From: Thiotrichales bacterium
GTDB taxonomy: Bacteria; Pseudomonadota; Gammaproteobacteria; Francisellales; CACEW01
DNA: 42,584 nt
NCBI GenBank assembly: GCA_947476405.1
Contig: CANJQG010000012.1
Location: 1 to 42,584, forward strand
Reading direction: 5' to 3'
Numbering within the stretch: position 1 is the stretch's first letter; each line of letters begins with the position of its first letter. Below the pieces are notes generated by a model. It was given only the letters and a program-made list of their open reading frames with translations, was not told the DNA's origin and did not search any database. The translations under genes were made by a program, and so were the position numbers. Of this stretch, positions 30,454-40,091 are shown piece by piece.

Positions 30454-31842
30454 ATGAAACAGAAGAATCCTAAATTAATGCTGGCCTTGGCTGGCCTCGG
30501 TGTAGGGGCTTTTATTGTATGCCTGATTGCCTTCACCCATGGCGGCAATGTTCAAGCCACAGCTAAAAATACCAACTCTAGTTCAGTCACCAGTTATGAT
30601 TTGGAAAGTGGCGACACCAACACCGAAGTGCTAAACACGGTAGTCGCCAATCAAAAGAGATTAGAGCAACGCAACGATGTGTTGGCTGCAAAAAATGAGC
30701 AGTTGGAAGCGGCCAATCAACAGCAAGCAACCCAACAAATTAGCCAGGTGAAAGGCACGCTGACCGATCAATTGGATCAATTGAGAGATGAGCTGCAGTC
30801 GCAACTGAGCAATCAAAAAAGTGCCTTGAGTAATTCACCTGCACCCAGTGCTAATTCGGGTTATGCGATTAATGGCAGCACAGCCCCAGCCATTGGAATG
30901 GATTCAGCTGGCGGAATGATTGGCACGGTTGCCGATATTAGTCAGGATTTTGTAGCTCGGGTTACCCCTGGTGGCAATACTGTGTCAGCGATTTATGCCA
31001 ATCAAAATCAAGCAACAGCCCCCGTATTGCCGAGTGATGCGAATCCTCAAACCCAAAATCCTCTAAAGCCGATGTACAACATTCCTGACGGCGCAACCAT
31101 AGGCAGCATTTACATGATGACAGCCACATTAGCTGAAGTACCTGTTTCAGGTCGTCTGATTGCGCCAGCCTGGCCTTTTAAAGCCATGATTGGCAGGCAG
31201 GATCTAATGGGCACCAACAGTCAGATGCTTCCAAGCCAAATCGCAGGTGCAATTATCCAGGGTCATGCAGTCGGCAATATGGGGCTGGGATGCGCCAATC
31301 TCTACGTCGATAAAATCACCTATACCTTTAACGATGGTCATTTCTGGGTTTATCCCCAAGATTCAGATAGCAGCAATAACAGCGATGGGACGCAGGTTTA
31401 TCCGAGTCACAGTTTAGGTTATCTCGCGCTACCTGATGGAAGCCAATGTATTAATGGCCTCTATCTCACCGATGCACCTCAAGTGTTAGCAAATTTAACC
31501 ATTCTGGGTGCTGCATCCAACGCCGGAAATGTGATGGCCAATCAGCAGGTCTCAACAGTATCCAATGCGCTGACAGGCCAAACAAATACCAATATCACCG
31601 GCACTGCAGAAAAACTGATGGGTTGGTCAGCGGTTGCGGGTGGAAGTACAGCAGCGTTGAATTATTACCAGCAGCGAGTTTCAGATGTTTTTGATGCCAT
31701 TTTTTTACCAGCCTCAACCAATCATGAGCCAACCAAGCTGATCTTCAATGTCCAAAAAACAATACCCATCGAATATGACCCCAATGCAGTGATGGATGAA
31801 TCCAAGCATCAGCTGGATTCAAACCTCACCAATTTAGATTAA
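30454..31842 (+). CDS. ICE protein TIGR03752 (PFL_4705-like)
   Basis: 462 residues from ATG 30454 (AGGAG 7 bases upstream, overlapping the previous stop; TTG 30421 is in frame upstream). A membrane segment at about 8-25 (LALAGLGVGAFIVCLIA), a coiled coil rich in Gln and Glu (about 60-130), then a beta-rich domain with PDGATIGSIYMMTATLAEVPVSGRLIAPAWPFKAMIG and a C-terminal IPIEYDP. This resembles VirB10/TraB: bitopic, spanning from the inner to the outer membrane. Confidence 0.85.
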   Translation: MKQKNPKLMLALAGLGVGAFIVCLIAFTHGGNVQATAKNTNSSSVTSYDLESGDTNTEVLNTVVANQKRLEQRNDVLAAKNEQLEAANQQQATQQISQVKGTLTDQLDQLRDELQSQLSNQKSALSNSPAPSANSGYAINGSTAPAIGMDSAGGMIGTVADISQDFVARVTPGGNTVSAIYANQNQATAPVLPSDANPQTQNPLKPMYNIPDGATIGSIYMMTATLAEVPVSGRLIAPAWPFKAMIGRQDLMGTNSQMLPSQIAGAIIQGHAVGNMGLGCANLYVDKITYTFNDGHFWVYPQDSDSSNNSDGTQVYPSHSLGYLALPDGSQCINGLYLTDAPQVLANLTILGAASNAGNVMANQQVSTVSNALTGQTNTNITGTAEKLMGWSAVAGGSTAALNYYQQRVSDVFDAIFLPASTNHEPTKLIFNVQKTIPIEYDPNAVMDESKHQLDSNLTNLD

Positions 31843-31854
31843 GGAGTACAAATC

Positions 31855-32292
31855 ATGAATCACTTTAAAGCTTTAAAAATAACCCTTGTCGCTGTAGGAG
31901 CAACCTTGCTTTTGAATGGCTGCACTACTCCAGGCAAAAATACGATCCCACCGGCAGGGGATATGACGATGGCACAAATCTACTACAAAGAAAGTGGCCT
32001 CTCTGCACCCGATGCCACTGACCCAACAAATAGCAATGTCACTGTGGATGGGCTGACCGCTGCAAGAAGTACCGCACCTATGGGGCAGGCAGATTATCAG
32101 GGTCAAGGTGCGTCAGATTTAATGACGCTAAACAGCCAATTTAAAACACTGCCTAATCCCCAAATCATCGTTTACGTCTCACCGCATTTGGTGACAACAG
32201 GCAGCAATGTCCAAGCACCAGTCCCAGGTTATGTCACTTCGTTCTTCATGTATCCGCAGACCGAATTTGCCATGCCATACGAACATTATTAA
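31855..32292 (+). CDS. ICE lipoprotein TIGR03751
   Basis: 145 residues with a lipoprotein signal: LLLNGC lipobox with Cys at about 23, followed by TTPGK. The mature part has PPAGDMTMAQIYYKESGL and ends with PQIIVYVSPHLVTTGSNVQAPVPGYVTSFFMYPQTEFAMPYE, a pattern fitting the TIGR03751 lipoprotein. It would sit in the outer membrane near the channel. GGAG upstream. Confidence 0.83.
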   Translation: MNHFKALKITLVAVGATLLLNGCTTPGKNTIPPAGDMTMAQIYYKESGLSAPDATDPTNSNVTVDGLTAARSTAPMGQADYQGQGASDLMTLNSQFKTLPNPQIIVYVSPHLVTTGSNVQAPVPGYVTSFFMYPQTEFAMPYEHY

Positions 32293-32306
32293 GAGGATAA
32301 CCAATC

Positions 32307-35096
32307 ATGACAAATAAAGTACTGAACAGTGATATTGCAAGACAATACGACACTCGGAAATCAATCTCCGATCATCTGCCCTGGGTGGAGTGGTCTGATG
32401 CTGAAAACATCGTACTTCTGGAAGATTTTAAATCTTGCGGCGCTCTACTTGAGATTCAAGATATCTCAACCGAAGCAAAGCCCCAGGAGATGATAGAAGA
32501 AATCCATAAAAACGTAAAAGGCGTTTTCCAAAGCGTCGTACCGTTGGAGGATAAAGACCCATGGATTGTGCAAATTTACATCCAGGATGATCTCACTTTG
32601 GATCCATTGAATCGCCGTTTGGAGGAATACGTCAAAGATCCCGATGATCCATTGACCAAAAAATACCTCTCAATTATGGCGCGGCACTTTAAATTGTTGG
32701 GTCGTGAACAAGGCATGTTTCGAGATCCTTTGAGTGATCTCAATTTTAGGGGGCGCACCCGCCGTATTCGTTTAGCCGTCTATCGTCGTTATGAAGATGA
32801 GAACAACAAAGCGTCTAAATCCAAGAAAAAATTGGATGTTGTAAATGAGCTGCGGGTAGTCACTGAAACCCTGATGACTCAATTGCGTCAGGGTGGCATG
32901 AATGTTCGCCGTTTAAAGGGGCAACATTTTTATGAATGGCTGGTGCGTTGGTTTAATCCCAAGCCTGAAATTACGGGTGGCGATCAAGATGAATTGCTAA
33001 AAGCCTATCCCTATCCAGGGACAACAAAACCCCATGGCTGGAACTTTACCCAGAACGTGTTTTTTGACACCGTAAAAGATGAAGAGGGTGCGTGGGTATT
33101 TGATGGCATCAAGCACAAGGTCATGGTGTTTCAGGATCTGCAAGATCAATTGGATATCGGCGTTATTTCGCGTGAACGCTCATTTGGTAGCGGTAAAAAC
33201 CATTATGCCCTGATCGATAAGTTTCCCCCAGGAACGATTTATACGATGCAGCTGATCTTCGAATCCAAAACTGCGGTCGAAAAACACCTCAATACCATTA
33301 AAAAAGCGGCAGTGGGTCAGGAGTTAGTGATTCAAGAAGTGAAACGGAATGTCGAACGCGCTTTTTATGAGGTTGCAAACGGTAATATGTTATTTCGTAG
33401 CTCGGAGGCCCTGTATATCCGTGCTGCAACGCATGAAGAGCTGGAAGAAAACGAGCGCAATATCAGGGCGCTTTTGGTTAGCTCTGGTTTAACTACCGTC
33501 AAAACTGAAGAAGAACTCTACCCTCAAGATGTCTATCTGCGATTCCTGCCTTTCAATTTCAGCTACGCGTTTGATAAGAAAAACAGCTTTCGATCTACGT
33601 ATAAATACGCAGATGATATTGCGCGTCTTCTGCCTGTTTATGGTCGTTCGAAAGGGGATGGCATGAATCCGCTGGTCATTGGCTATAACCGTGGAGGGGA
33701 GCCATTTATCTACGATCATTCGAGTAATGATTTCAAGCAGTCCAATTCACACATGTTTATTTGTGGGACAACGGGGTCGGGTAAATCGGTCTCGCTGAAC
33801 AGCCTGATTTTGGCGATGTCAGCGGTTTCCAATCCCAGAATTATTGCGATTGAGGTCGGCGGATCCTTTGATCTGACGACTAAATTTTTAAGTGAACATG
33901 GCCGTAATGTCAGAACGCTTAAATTCAGTCGCAAAGATCCCATTGTCCTCAACCCCTATTCAGAGGCTTACAAAGCTTTGGAAATGGTTGAGCGTGAGGA
34001 GGCATTGCTTGCCAAACTCGCCATCAAAGATCCAAAGGATCTGTTGGAGGCCAAAGCCAAACAGATTGAAGAGGAAATCAAGGCGCTTGCAGATCCTCTG
34101 GTTATAGAGGCTGATGAGGCTAAGGAAGATCGGGATATTTTAACTGAAATGATGTTGGCCACCCGCATTATGGTGACCGGCGGCGATGATCGTGAAAACG
34201 AGAAAATCAGCCGTTCAGACATGATGTTGATTATGCAGACTCTCATTCACAGCATGAAAAAATGCCGTGATGCAGGTGCGCCGCAAATGCTGGTTCAACA
34301 CGTCGCAGCAGGCTTTAATGAAATCGCTGAGAACACCACAAACACGATTGAGCAGGCCAGATTAAGAGAGTTTGGCAGGAATCTCACTAGCTACACCTTA
34401 GGCATGAAGGCCCAATTCGTCAACGGTGAATCTGAACCCCTGGGCGAATTTGATTGCCTGCATGTAGATTTTGGTTTTATGCAGGAAGAGTCCAATCGAG
34501 ATTTGCTGAATATCTGTTGCATCTCTCTGTTATCAAAGGTCATGGCGATTGCGGAGGCACACAAAGCCTCATTTCGACCAACCTTTCTGGTCTTTGACGA
34601 AATCCATATCTTTTTGAGTTCAGAGATTGGCATTGTTTATCTGGTTCTATTGGCTAAAGTTGCACGTAAATTCGGTGTGTGGCTGATTTTTGCAACCCAA
34701 AATATTAATGACTTTTCGGGTCGGGCACGCAAGATTTTATCAATGATCGAAACCTGGATTTGTTTGTCTCTTGATCGTGAAGAAGTCGCTCATATCGAAA
34801 CCTTCAAACCTCTCAGTGATGAGATGAAGGCATTGCTCTTAAGCGTCCAAAAATTCCCAGGGATTTACAGCGAGGGCGTACTTATCGGCAAGCGCTATTC
34901 AGGCCTGTTCAGAAATGTCCCGCCGCGTTTTATGTTAGCGCTATCCATGACCGAACAAAACGAACGGGCAGAGCTGGCTGCAATCATGCGGGATGAAAAT
35001 TTAAGTTCAGAGTTGGAGGCTGTAGAAATTATGGCGCAACGGCTTGAGGCTAAACAAGCGAAGGAGATGAAAAATGATCGCACGTTTCTTGACTAA
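32307..35096 (+). CDS. VirB4/TraC-like conjugative ATPase TIGR03744
   Basis: 929 residues. Walker A as GTTGSGKS (487-494) and Walker B with D764-E765 in FLVFDEIHIF. The first 430 residues form the N-terminal domain of VirB4-type proteins. A helical region rich in Glu/Lys (about 570-630) lies between the Walker boxes. It is a cytoplasmic or inner-membrane motor powering pilus assembly and transfer. Family size is usually about 900-1000 residues, so it is complete. It overlaps the next start by 23 bases. Confidence 0.93.
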   Translation: MTNKVLNSDIARQYDTRKSISDHLPWVEWSDAENIVLLEDFKSCGALLEIQDISTEAKPQEMIEEIHKNVKGVFQSVVPLEDKDPWIVQIYIQDDLTLDPLNRRLEEYVKDPDDPLTKKYLSIMARHFKLLGREQGMFRDPLSDLNFRGRTRRIRLAVYRRYEDENNKASKSKKKLDVVNELRVVTETLMTQLRQGGMNVRRLKGQHFYEWLVRWFNPKPEITGGDQDELLKAYPYPGTTKPHGWNFTQNVFFDTVKDEEGAWVFDGIKHKVMVFQDLQDQLDIGVISRERSFGSGKNHYALIDKFPPGTIYTMQLIFESKTAVEKHLNTIKKAAVGQELVIQEVKRNVERAFYEVANGNMLFRSSEALYIRAATHEELEENERNIRALLVSSGLTTVKTEEELYPQDVYLRFLPFNFSYAFDKKNSFRSTYKYADDIARLLPVYGRSKGDGMNPLVIGYNRGGEPFIYDHSSNDFKQSNSHMFICGTTGSGKSVSLNSLILAMSAVSNPRIIAIEVGGSFDLTTKFLSEHGRNVRTLKFSRKDPIVLNPYSEAYKALEMVEREEALLAKLAIKDPKDLLEAKAKQIEEEIKALADPLVIEADEAKEDRDILTEMMLATRIMVTGGDDRENEKISRSDMMLIMQTLIHSMKKCRDAGAPQMLVQHVAAGFNEIAENTTNTIEQARLREFGRNLTSYTLGMKAQFVNGESEPLGEFDCLHVDFGFMQEESNRDLLNICCISLLSKVMAIAEAHKASFRPTFLVFDEIHIFLSSEIGIVYLVLLAKVARKFGVWLIFATQNINDFSGRARKILSMIETWICLSLDREEVAHIETFKPLSDEMKALLLSVQKFPGIYSEGVLIGKRYSGLFRNVPPRFMLALSMTEQNERAELAAIMRDENLSSELEAVEIMAQRLEAKQAKEMKNDRTFLD

Positions 35097-35403
35097 AGCC
35101 ATGTTGCTTTTATTGCCGCTGCCTGTACTGGCTGGCTCCATTCAAGCATTCACATTGAGTAGCGAGCCATTTACCAATCCAGTTGCAGGCGTGACGTCTT
35201 GTTATGTCGATGAAATGCAGCAGTTTATGAATGAGCAAGACTATAAAGATCTCTCAACAGTCATGACCTGTAGTTATCAAGCTGCTTTGATGGGTGTCCA
35301 AAAACTTCCAGCAGTGGTCGTCGATCAGAAATATGTGGTCTACGGAAATACCGATATGACTGGAGCAGTTCAGGAGATTGCAAATGCGCAAAGCCATTCT
35401 TAG
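35074..35403 (+). CDS. ICE thioredoxin-like protein TIGR03757
   Basis: 109 residues with a signal peptide cleaved near 20 (VLAGS). The mature part has FTLSSEPF, and later a thioredoxin-like end LPAVVVDQKYVVYGNTDMTGAVQEI. Cysteines at about 43 and 68 could form a disulfide. Periplasmic; probably helps folding or assembly of the channel (inference). It overlaps the ATPase gene and the next gene, so it is tightly co-translated. Confidence 0.82.
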   Translation: MIARFLTKAMLLLLPLPVLAGSIQAFTLSSEPFTNPVAGVTSCYVDEMQQFMNEQDYKDLSTVMTCSYQAALMGVQKLPAVVVDQKYVVYGNTDMTGAVQEIANAQSHS

Positions 35404-36385
35404 TATTTTTATTGCAGTAACATTGGCCACAAGCGCTGCCTACGCGGAAGCGCCCCCATCGACAATTACCGGCGTCGGTATTGTCGGTGATGCAGTCAGC
35501 CATTATCTCGATTATTCGCAAATGAAGGTCATTGGTATCTGCCTTTGGTTTCAGATGACTTGGCTCGGTCCTCAAGTAGAAACCACTTTAGAAATGGATG
35601 AGTATCAGCCTGATTTGGTGGTTTCGGTCTTTGATCAGCCAGGTGATGATCCGTGGGTTGAAGCTAACACTTTTGTAGATCCGGTTGCCCATGCAGGCGG
35701 CAGTGCCTCAGTTTCTGCAACCTATGGAGATGATCTCAATTATGGAGGAAATAATGCAATGCCACAGGTCAATGATCAAGGAATTCGGACTTATGTAGTC
35801 GATGTCGTGGGCAATCCTTTTATGTTTATTAAGACCCCATGGATGTTGAAGTCAGATACCACGCCCTATGTGCCTTATTACAGTTCAGATTTAGACGCTG
35901 CGATGGATCGCATGGGATTGGCAGAGGCTTTGCAACTCAATACTTACAATCCATTCGGCTATTACGTGGGGCCTTCGATGTTTTCTAACTGGGGGTACTT
36001 GTATCCCAGAGTCATGACGATCGATCAGCCGAATAATTATGAGGGATCAGTGCTTGCAGCGCTTCATGCCGCAGCCATTGTGACTAATCACAATTACTTG
36101 CACGTGGTGAAAGGCACGGATGATACTTGCGGGATTAACTGCGCGGTCTCCAATGTCACCATTTCAGGCAGTAATGAGACTTGGGAAGAAGTATATCCCC
36201 TCGATAAGCAAGTTCAGCTGGGCGAAATGGGCATCGGCTCTCTCACTCCAGTGGGCTCCCAGGATAACCAGGCCGGTAATGGCAATTATGTTTTTCAAGT
36301 ATGGCGCCATTATCGGGGCTGCGTTCAGGGAACCGGCAATTTGATTTTTACCAGTATCGCTATTCCACCAACAGACAAAATGTAG
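35384..36385 (+). CDS. ICE protein TIGR03756 (TraU-like)
   Basis: 333 residues from ATG 35384 (GGAG 7 bases upstream). A signal peptide to about residue 20. The mature part includes SQMKVIGICLWFQMTWLGPQVETTLEMDEYQPDLVVSVF, then VDVVGNPFMFIKTPWMLKSDTTPYVPYYSSDLD. It resembles the TraU-like family TIGR03756, a periplasmic protein with several cysteines that is needed for transfer. The gene is complete and embedded in the operon. Confidence 0.85.
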   Translation: MRKAILSIFIAVTLATSAAYAEAPPSTITGVGIVGDAVSHYLDYSQMKVIGICLWFQMTWLGPQVETTLEMDEYQPDLVVSVFDQPGDDPWVEANTFVDPVAHAGGSASVSATYGDDLNYGGNNAMPQVNDQGIRTYVVDVVGNPFMFIKTPWMLKSDTTPYVPYYSSDLDAAMDRMGLAEALQLNTYNPFGYYVGPSMFSNWGYLYPRVMTIDQPNNYEGSVLAALHAAAIVTNHNYLHVVKGTDDTCGINCAVSNVTISGSNETWEEVYPLDKQVQLGEMGIGSLTPVGSQDNQAGNGNYVFQVWRHYRGCVQGTGNLIFTSIAIPPTDKM

Positions 36386-36397
36386 AGGTTTATTATC

Positions 36398-37822
36398 ATG
36401 ATTACGAAAATAAAAAAAACAAAAGAAGCAAAAAAAATAAAAAAAGTAGCCTTAGGCGTTCTATTGAGCTTGAGTGCCTCATCGGCTTTTGCACTCAATA
36501 TTATTCCATCCAACTCATCGTATTACTACCAGATGGATGGGGGCTCCAATTTTAGTCTGCCCCCTGTGACCGATCAGCAATCGATTACCATTGGCGGTGC
36601 GCTGGCTCAGCAGATTTTTACCTGCAATGGATTTAATCCTGCAGTCACGCTGGTCAATGGGTTCAATGATTTGAAGGACAATTTGCAGGCCATTGGGCAG
36701 TCTGTTGTCAATAATGCCCAATCGATGTTGTTTGGGATGGGGCTTGCCAAGTTTGCAGCGATTGATCCTTCCGGCTATAGCTTTTTAGAGAATGCGTTCA
36801 AGTCCTTGTATGACACTTTTACCCTATCCGAGCAGACCTGTCAGCAGACTTTAAATAGTCTACAGGATGGCAAATCTCCCAGCCAAAACTGGTTTGCGAT
36901 TTCAGACTCACAAGGCTGGCTGAATTACTCTACCGCCAATGCCCAAGGGCAGAATGTGGATATCACTCAGGCCAGTCAGAATCTGGCAACCAATCCAGCT
37001 GCTGCAGGCGTGCCTTGGTTCCATCAAGGGGAAAACTCGGGAGGAACAACGGGCAATCAAGTGCCGATTGAAGTCATTTATGATGTGGTAGTTGCAGGCT
37101 ATAACATTGATGTTGATACATCCCGCGCTTTAGATGATCAAGATCCTGCACCCACAAACAGTTCACTTGCAAAATACTGGGCAACGCCAGATGCAGCAGG
37201 TAAATGGGCTAATTTGGTATTGGGAAATATATCCATTTCATCACAAAAAACACAACCTGGTAACCAGGGTGGAGTGGGGCTGGCAACGCTTCTCTATGGT
37301 TGCCCTACGGCTGCGACCAATAATTTAACCTGCCCGAATAATATTGCACAAAACATTGCCAATATTGTTCAAAATGAACCTGTGCCTCAGGCAGCAGATT
37401 TGGCGGCGATCAGTTCTTATGGCCTCAATGTCACACCTGATGTGATTGATACGATCCGCAATATGCCTGCTGAGGAACAAAACATCACGATCAGCAAAAT
37501 GTCTCAGGATGTGGCTTTCCAAAACCTCATTGATGAATCGCTGCTTTTACGCCAATTGCTCATTGCAGGGATGGAAACTCAACAAGTCCAGAACAATCAG
37601 GCGGCGATTAACACTATCAATCAGGTGCTGACCAATCTTCAAAACGATATCAGCAACTTGAAATATGAATATGACATTCGTTCCGAAGTCACTTCCAACA
37701 CATTGCAAAAAATCCTGGAAGTTCAAAACGGTCAACAAGCCGGTGCCTTGGTCAACCAAGATAAAGCGCAGGCTCCTGAAATGGTCAACGGTGCTGTGTA
37801 TAACAGCACACCACAGCAGTAG
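36398..37822 (+). CDS. ICE protein TIGR03755 (TraH-like)
   Basis: 474 residues with a Lys-rich signal peptide (to about 30, SSAFA). The mature part has YYYQMDGGSNFSLPP, then PVTDQQSITIGGALAQQIFTCNGFNPAVTL, a Q-rich coiled-coil end (about 400-450) and a flexible tail. The family resembles TraH of F-type systems, a periplasmic pilus-assembly component. It follows TIGR03756 by 12 bases. Confidence 0.85.
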   Translation: MITKIKKTKEAKKIKKVALGVLLSLSASSAFALNIIPSNSSYYYQMDGGSNFSLPPVTDQQSITIGGALAQQIFTCNGFNPAVTLVNGFNDLKDNLQAIGQSVVNNAQSMLFGMGLAKFAAIDPSGYSFLENAFKSLYDTFTLSEQTCQQTLNSLQDGKSPSQNWFAISDSQGWLNYSTANAQGQNVDITQASQNLATNPAAAGVPWFHQGENSGGTTGNQVPIEVIYDVVVAGYNIDVDTSRALDDQDPAPTNSSLAKYWATPDAAGKWANLVLGNISISSQKTQPGNQGGVGLATLLYGCPTAATNNLTCPNNIAQNIANIVQNEPVPQAADLAAISSYGLNVTPDVIDTIRNMPAEEQNITISKMSQDVAFQNLIDESLLLRQLLIAGMETQQVQNNQAAINTINQVLTNLQNDISNLKYEYDIRSEVTSNTLQKILEVQNGQQAGALVNQDKAQAPEMVNGAVYNSTPQQ

Positions 37823-37834
37823 GAGAATCACATC

Positions 37835-39442
37835 ATGATGGTCAATAGCCCTTTGGAAATATATGGCGCCGTGATTGGGGTGCAGGTATATGATGATTTT
37901 TTTAACATTCTCTACTCGTTTGGCTTCGTCTACTTGCCCCTGTTCTTTATTGCCTTGTCTGGCATCAGAACTCTGTTGGAAAACCCTTTCGGGCATCGGG
38001 TCGCAGTAGGGCGTGCGTATTGGCAGTTAGGCGGATGGATTGTGGGCATGATGTTTGCCGTCATTCCGCTCTATCCCTTGAATGTGAATAGCATCAGCTA
38101 TACGCCTGCCTGTTCTGTGAATGCGGAAACTTCAACCTATGGCAATACGGGCACGACCTATGACACGGTATTAGGCAGCCAGGGCTATCCGACTATCGAC
38201 GTCCCACCTCTCATGGCTTTTTTTATGGAAGCATTTTCGGGTCTGACTAATGCGGCTATTGTATCCTTGCCCTGTAATACAGATGTAACTGCCATTCAGG
38301 GGACAATTGATACCACTCAGATGTCACCACAGTTGGGTCAAAGCGTCAAACGTTTTCAGACGGAATGCTTTGCCAAAGCTGCAGCCGAGATGAATAACCA
38401 AAATCCTGATCCTTCCACCTATCAGCAAATTGAAAACAATTACGGTGGGGCAACTGATTTAGGTTGGGTGGGGTCTCACGTCTATCAGACTTTGTATTAT
38501 CAAACACTTTATCCAAGCACTCCAGTGCCTGGGTTCCCATACAACAGTTTTCCCTATCCCTATCAGTCATTCAATCAACAGCAAGCGAATATGCCCACTC
38601 CACAGTGGGGCTTTCCAACCTGCGAGCAGTGGTGGGCTGATCCAGTCTATGGGCTTGAGTCTCAGCTGGTGAGTGCAGTACAAAATCATCAGCCAAGTGA
38701 TCCGCATTTAGGGATTCCACCGATTGTAAATCAAGTCGGAAGTTGGCTGCAAAAAATGGCCTCCAGCATGAATATCGGCTCGCAAGTCCAAAGCAGTGAT
38801 GTGATTGCCTATTCGATGTTGTATAGCAAAGGCTCTCAGTCTGCTTTTGCTAATCAGTCCGGTAACTATATGAATGATAACGGCTTTGATAATGGCAATA
38901 ATTTCAGCGATACCTTCCATACCGTTGGCATCATGCAGACGTTAAATAATATGGCGGCTGACGCAGGTCAAGGATTTGCGGCGATTGATTCATCAATGCA
39001 GCGGGTTGAAATTCAGCATCAAGTTGAAATTATGCAAGCCGTTTTACTGACCATTTTAATCAGTGTAGGGCCTTTGGTGATGCTGGCGGGGAATCTCAGA
39101 ATGAGCGTCATCTTCACTTATTTTTTTCTGATTGGCTCAGTGATCCTAATGGCCTTTTTAGAGCAACTGATTCATTACCTGGAAATGAGTATCGATACCA
39201 GCACAGGGCTTGTTAATAGCCTTACTTCGATGGGCGCTGATTTTCCGTATGTCTACAACGTGTTCACTAAACTTTATCAATATGCACCATTTATCTATCT
39301 GGCGGTGATGAGTTGGTGTGGTGTAGCTGTTGGGGCGGGAATTCAAGGAGTGATGGGTGACGCCAGCATCGTTGAAAAATCTAAAGGAATAGGCCAAAAG
39401 CTCGCTGGTGCAGCTGCATCAGTAGGCAAAGTTTTACTATAA
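37835..39442 (+). CDS. traG: TraG-like membrane protein, N-terminal domain type
   Basis: 535 residues. Membrane segments at about 27-45, 67-85 and, near the C-terminus, about 405-425, 430-455 and 485-505; the region between (about 90-395) is a large soluble loop rich in Asn, Gln and Tyr. This matches the TraG N-terminal-like ICE family, which acts in mating-pair stabilisation and, in some systems, surface exclusion. The usual F-type C-terminal TraG region is absent, as is normal in MPF-G systems. GGAG 9 bases upstream. Confidence 0.83.
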   Translation: MMVNSPLEIYGAVIGVQVYDDFFNILYSFGFVYLPLFFIALSGIRTLLENPFGHRVAVGRAYWQLGGWIVGMMFAVIPLYPLNVNSISYTPACSVNAETSTYGNTGTTYDTVLGSQGYPTIDVPPLMAFFMEAFSGLTNAAIVSLPCNTDVTAIQGTIDTTQMSPQLGQSVKRFQTECFAKAAAEMNNQNPDPSTYQQIENNYGGATDLGWVGSHVYQTLYYQTLYPSTPVPGFPYNSFPYPYQSFNQQQANMPTPQWGFPTCEQWWADPVYGLESQLVSAVQNHQPSDPHLGIPPIVNQVGSWLQKMASSMNIGSQVQSSDVIAYSMLYSKGSQSAFANQSGNYMNDNGFDNGNNFSDTFHTVGIMQTLNNMAADAGQGFAAIDSSMQRVEIQHQVEIMQAVLLTILISVGPLVMLAGNLRMSVIFTYFFLIGSVILMAFLEQLIHYLEMSIDTSTGLVNSLTSMGADFPYVYNVFTKLYQYAPFIYLAVMSWCGVAVGAGIQGVMGDASIVEKSKGIGQKLAGAAASVGKVLL

Positions 39443-39456
39443 GGAAAAAGAAAATT

Positions 39457-39702
39457 ATGAAAAAAGATTATTCAAATTCACGGCCCATTCTCCGACGGTA
39501 CAAATGGTATTCATATGAATTTATAAAGCTATTGGTGCCAAGGCCAGCCCGACCTCTTGCTTCATCAGCGGTAAAGCGTTTTTGGTGGTCTTCGGTTAAT
39601 GCACAAAACAAAGTGAACAATATCCAGCAAAACTTAAGTGATAAAACAAATGCCGCCCAAACAAACTTAATTAACCTTTGTTCAATTCGAGGAGTGAGAT
39701 GA
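39457..39702 (+). CDS. Small basic hypothetical protein
   Basis: 81 residues, 14 bases after the TraG-like stop with AAGGAAAAAG upstream. Strongly basic N-terminal half (many Arg and Lys), no membrane span, and a helical C-terminal half with NNIQQNLSDKTNAAQTNLIN. No family recognised. Its stop overlaps the next start, so it is part of the operon. Confidence 0.6.
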   Translation: MKKDYSNSRPILRRYKWYSYEFIKLLVPRPARPLASSAVKRFWWSSVNAQNKVNNIQQNLSDKTNAAQTNLINLCSIRGVR

Positions 39703-40079
39703 TGAAAACGATTCTGATTAAAACGGGAAAAGCTGTTCGTAAAAGCCTTCTGTTTATTGTGTTTAAACATAAATACGCCTTTTGGTTCGCCATTGGGATG
39801 GTGGTCTTTGCAGCAGCCTTAGTCTTCTGTGGAACGCCTCTGATGATGGCGCATCAAAGTGAGATTGCAGGGCTTTCTGCAACCATCAACAGCCATTCAG
39901 AACTGGTGATATTTTCTCACATTTTTCTGTTAATAGCAATTTATTTCATCTTGATGCTGTGGGTCGATCACCTCTCTGGCCTGCATAAAAGCTCAGAAGA
40001 GCGGCGTCTTCAGGCGACTAATTTTATCCGTATTTTTATTGCAGCACTGGTACTGATCTTAGTGCTTGGGCATATTTAG
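39699..40079 (+). CDS. Small three-span membrane protein
   Basis: 126 residues from ATG 39699 (AGGAG just upstream; ATG 39702 is equally possible). Membrane segments at about 25-46, 67-92 and 106-125. A short charged loop between spans 2 and 3 has KSSEERRLQATN. No recognised family. It sits directly before the coupling-protein gene and could help anchor it. Confidence 0.65.
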   Translation: MMKTILIKTGKAVRKSLLFIVFKHKYAFWFAIGMVVFAAALVFCGTPLMMAHQSEIAGLSATINSHSELVIFSHIFLLIAIYFILMLWVDHLSGLHKSSEERRLQATNFIRIFIAALVLILVLGHI

Positions 40080-40091
40080 GAGGGCTCTGCG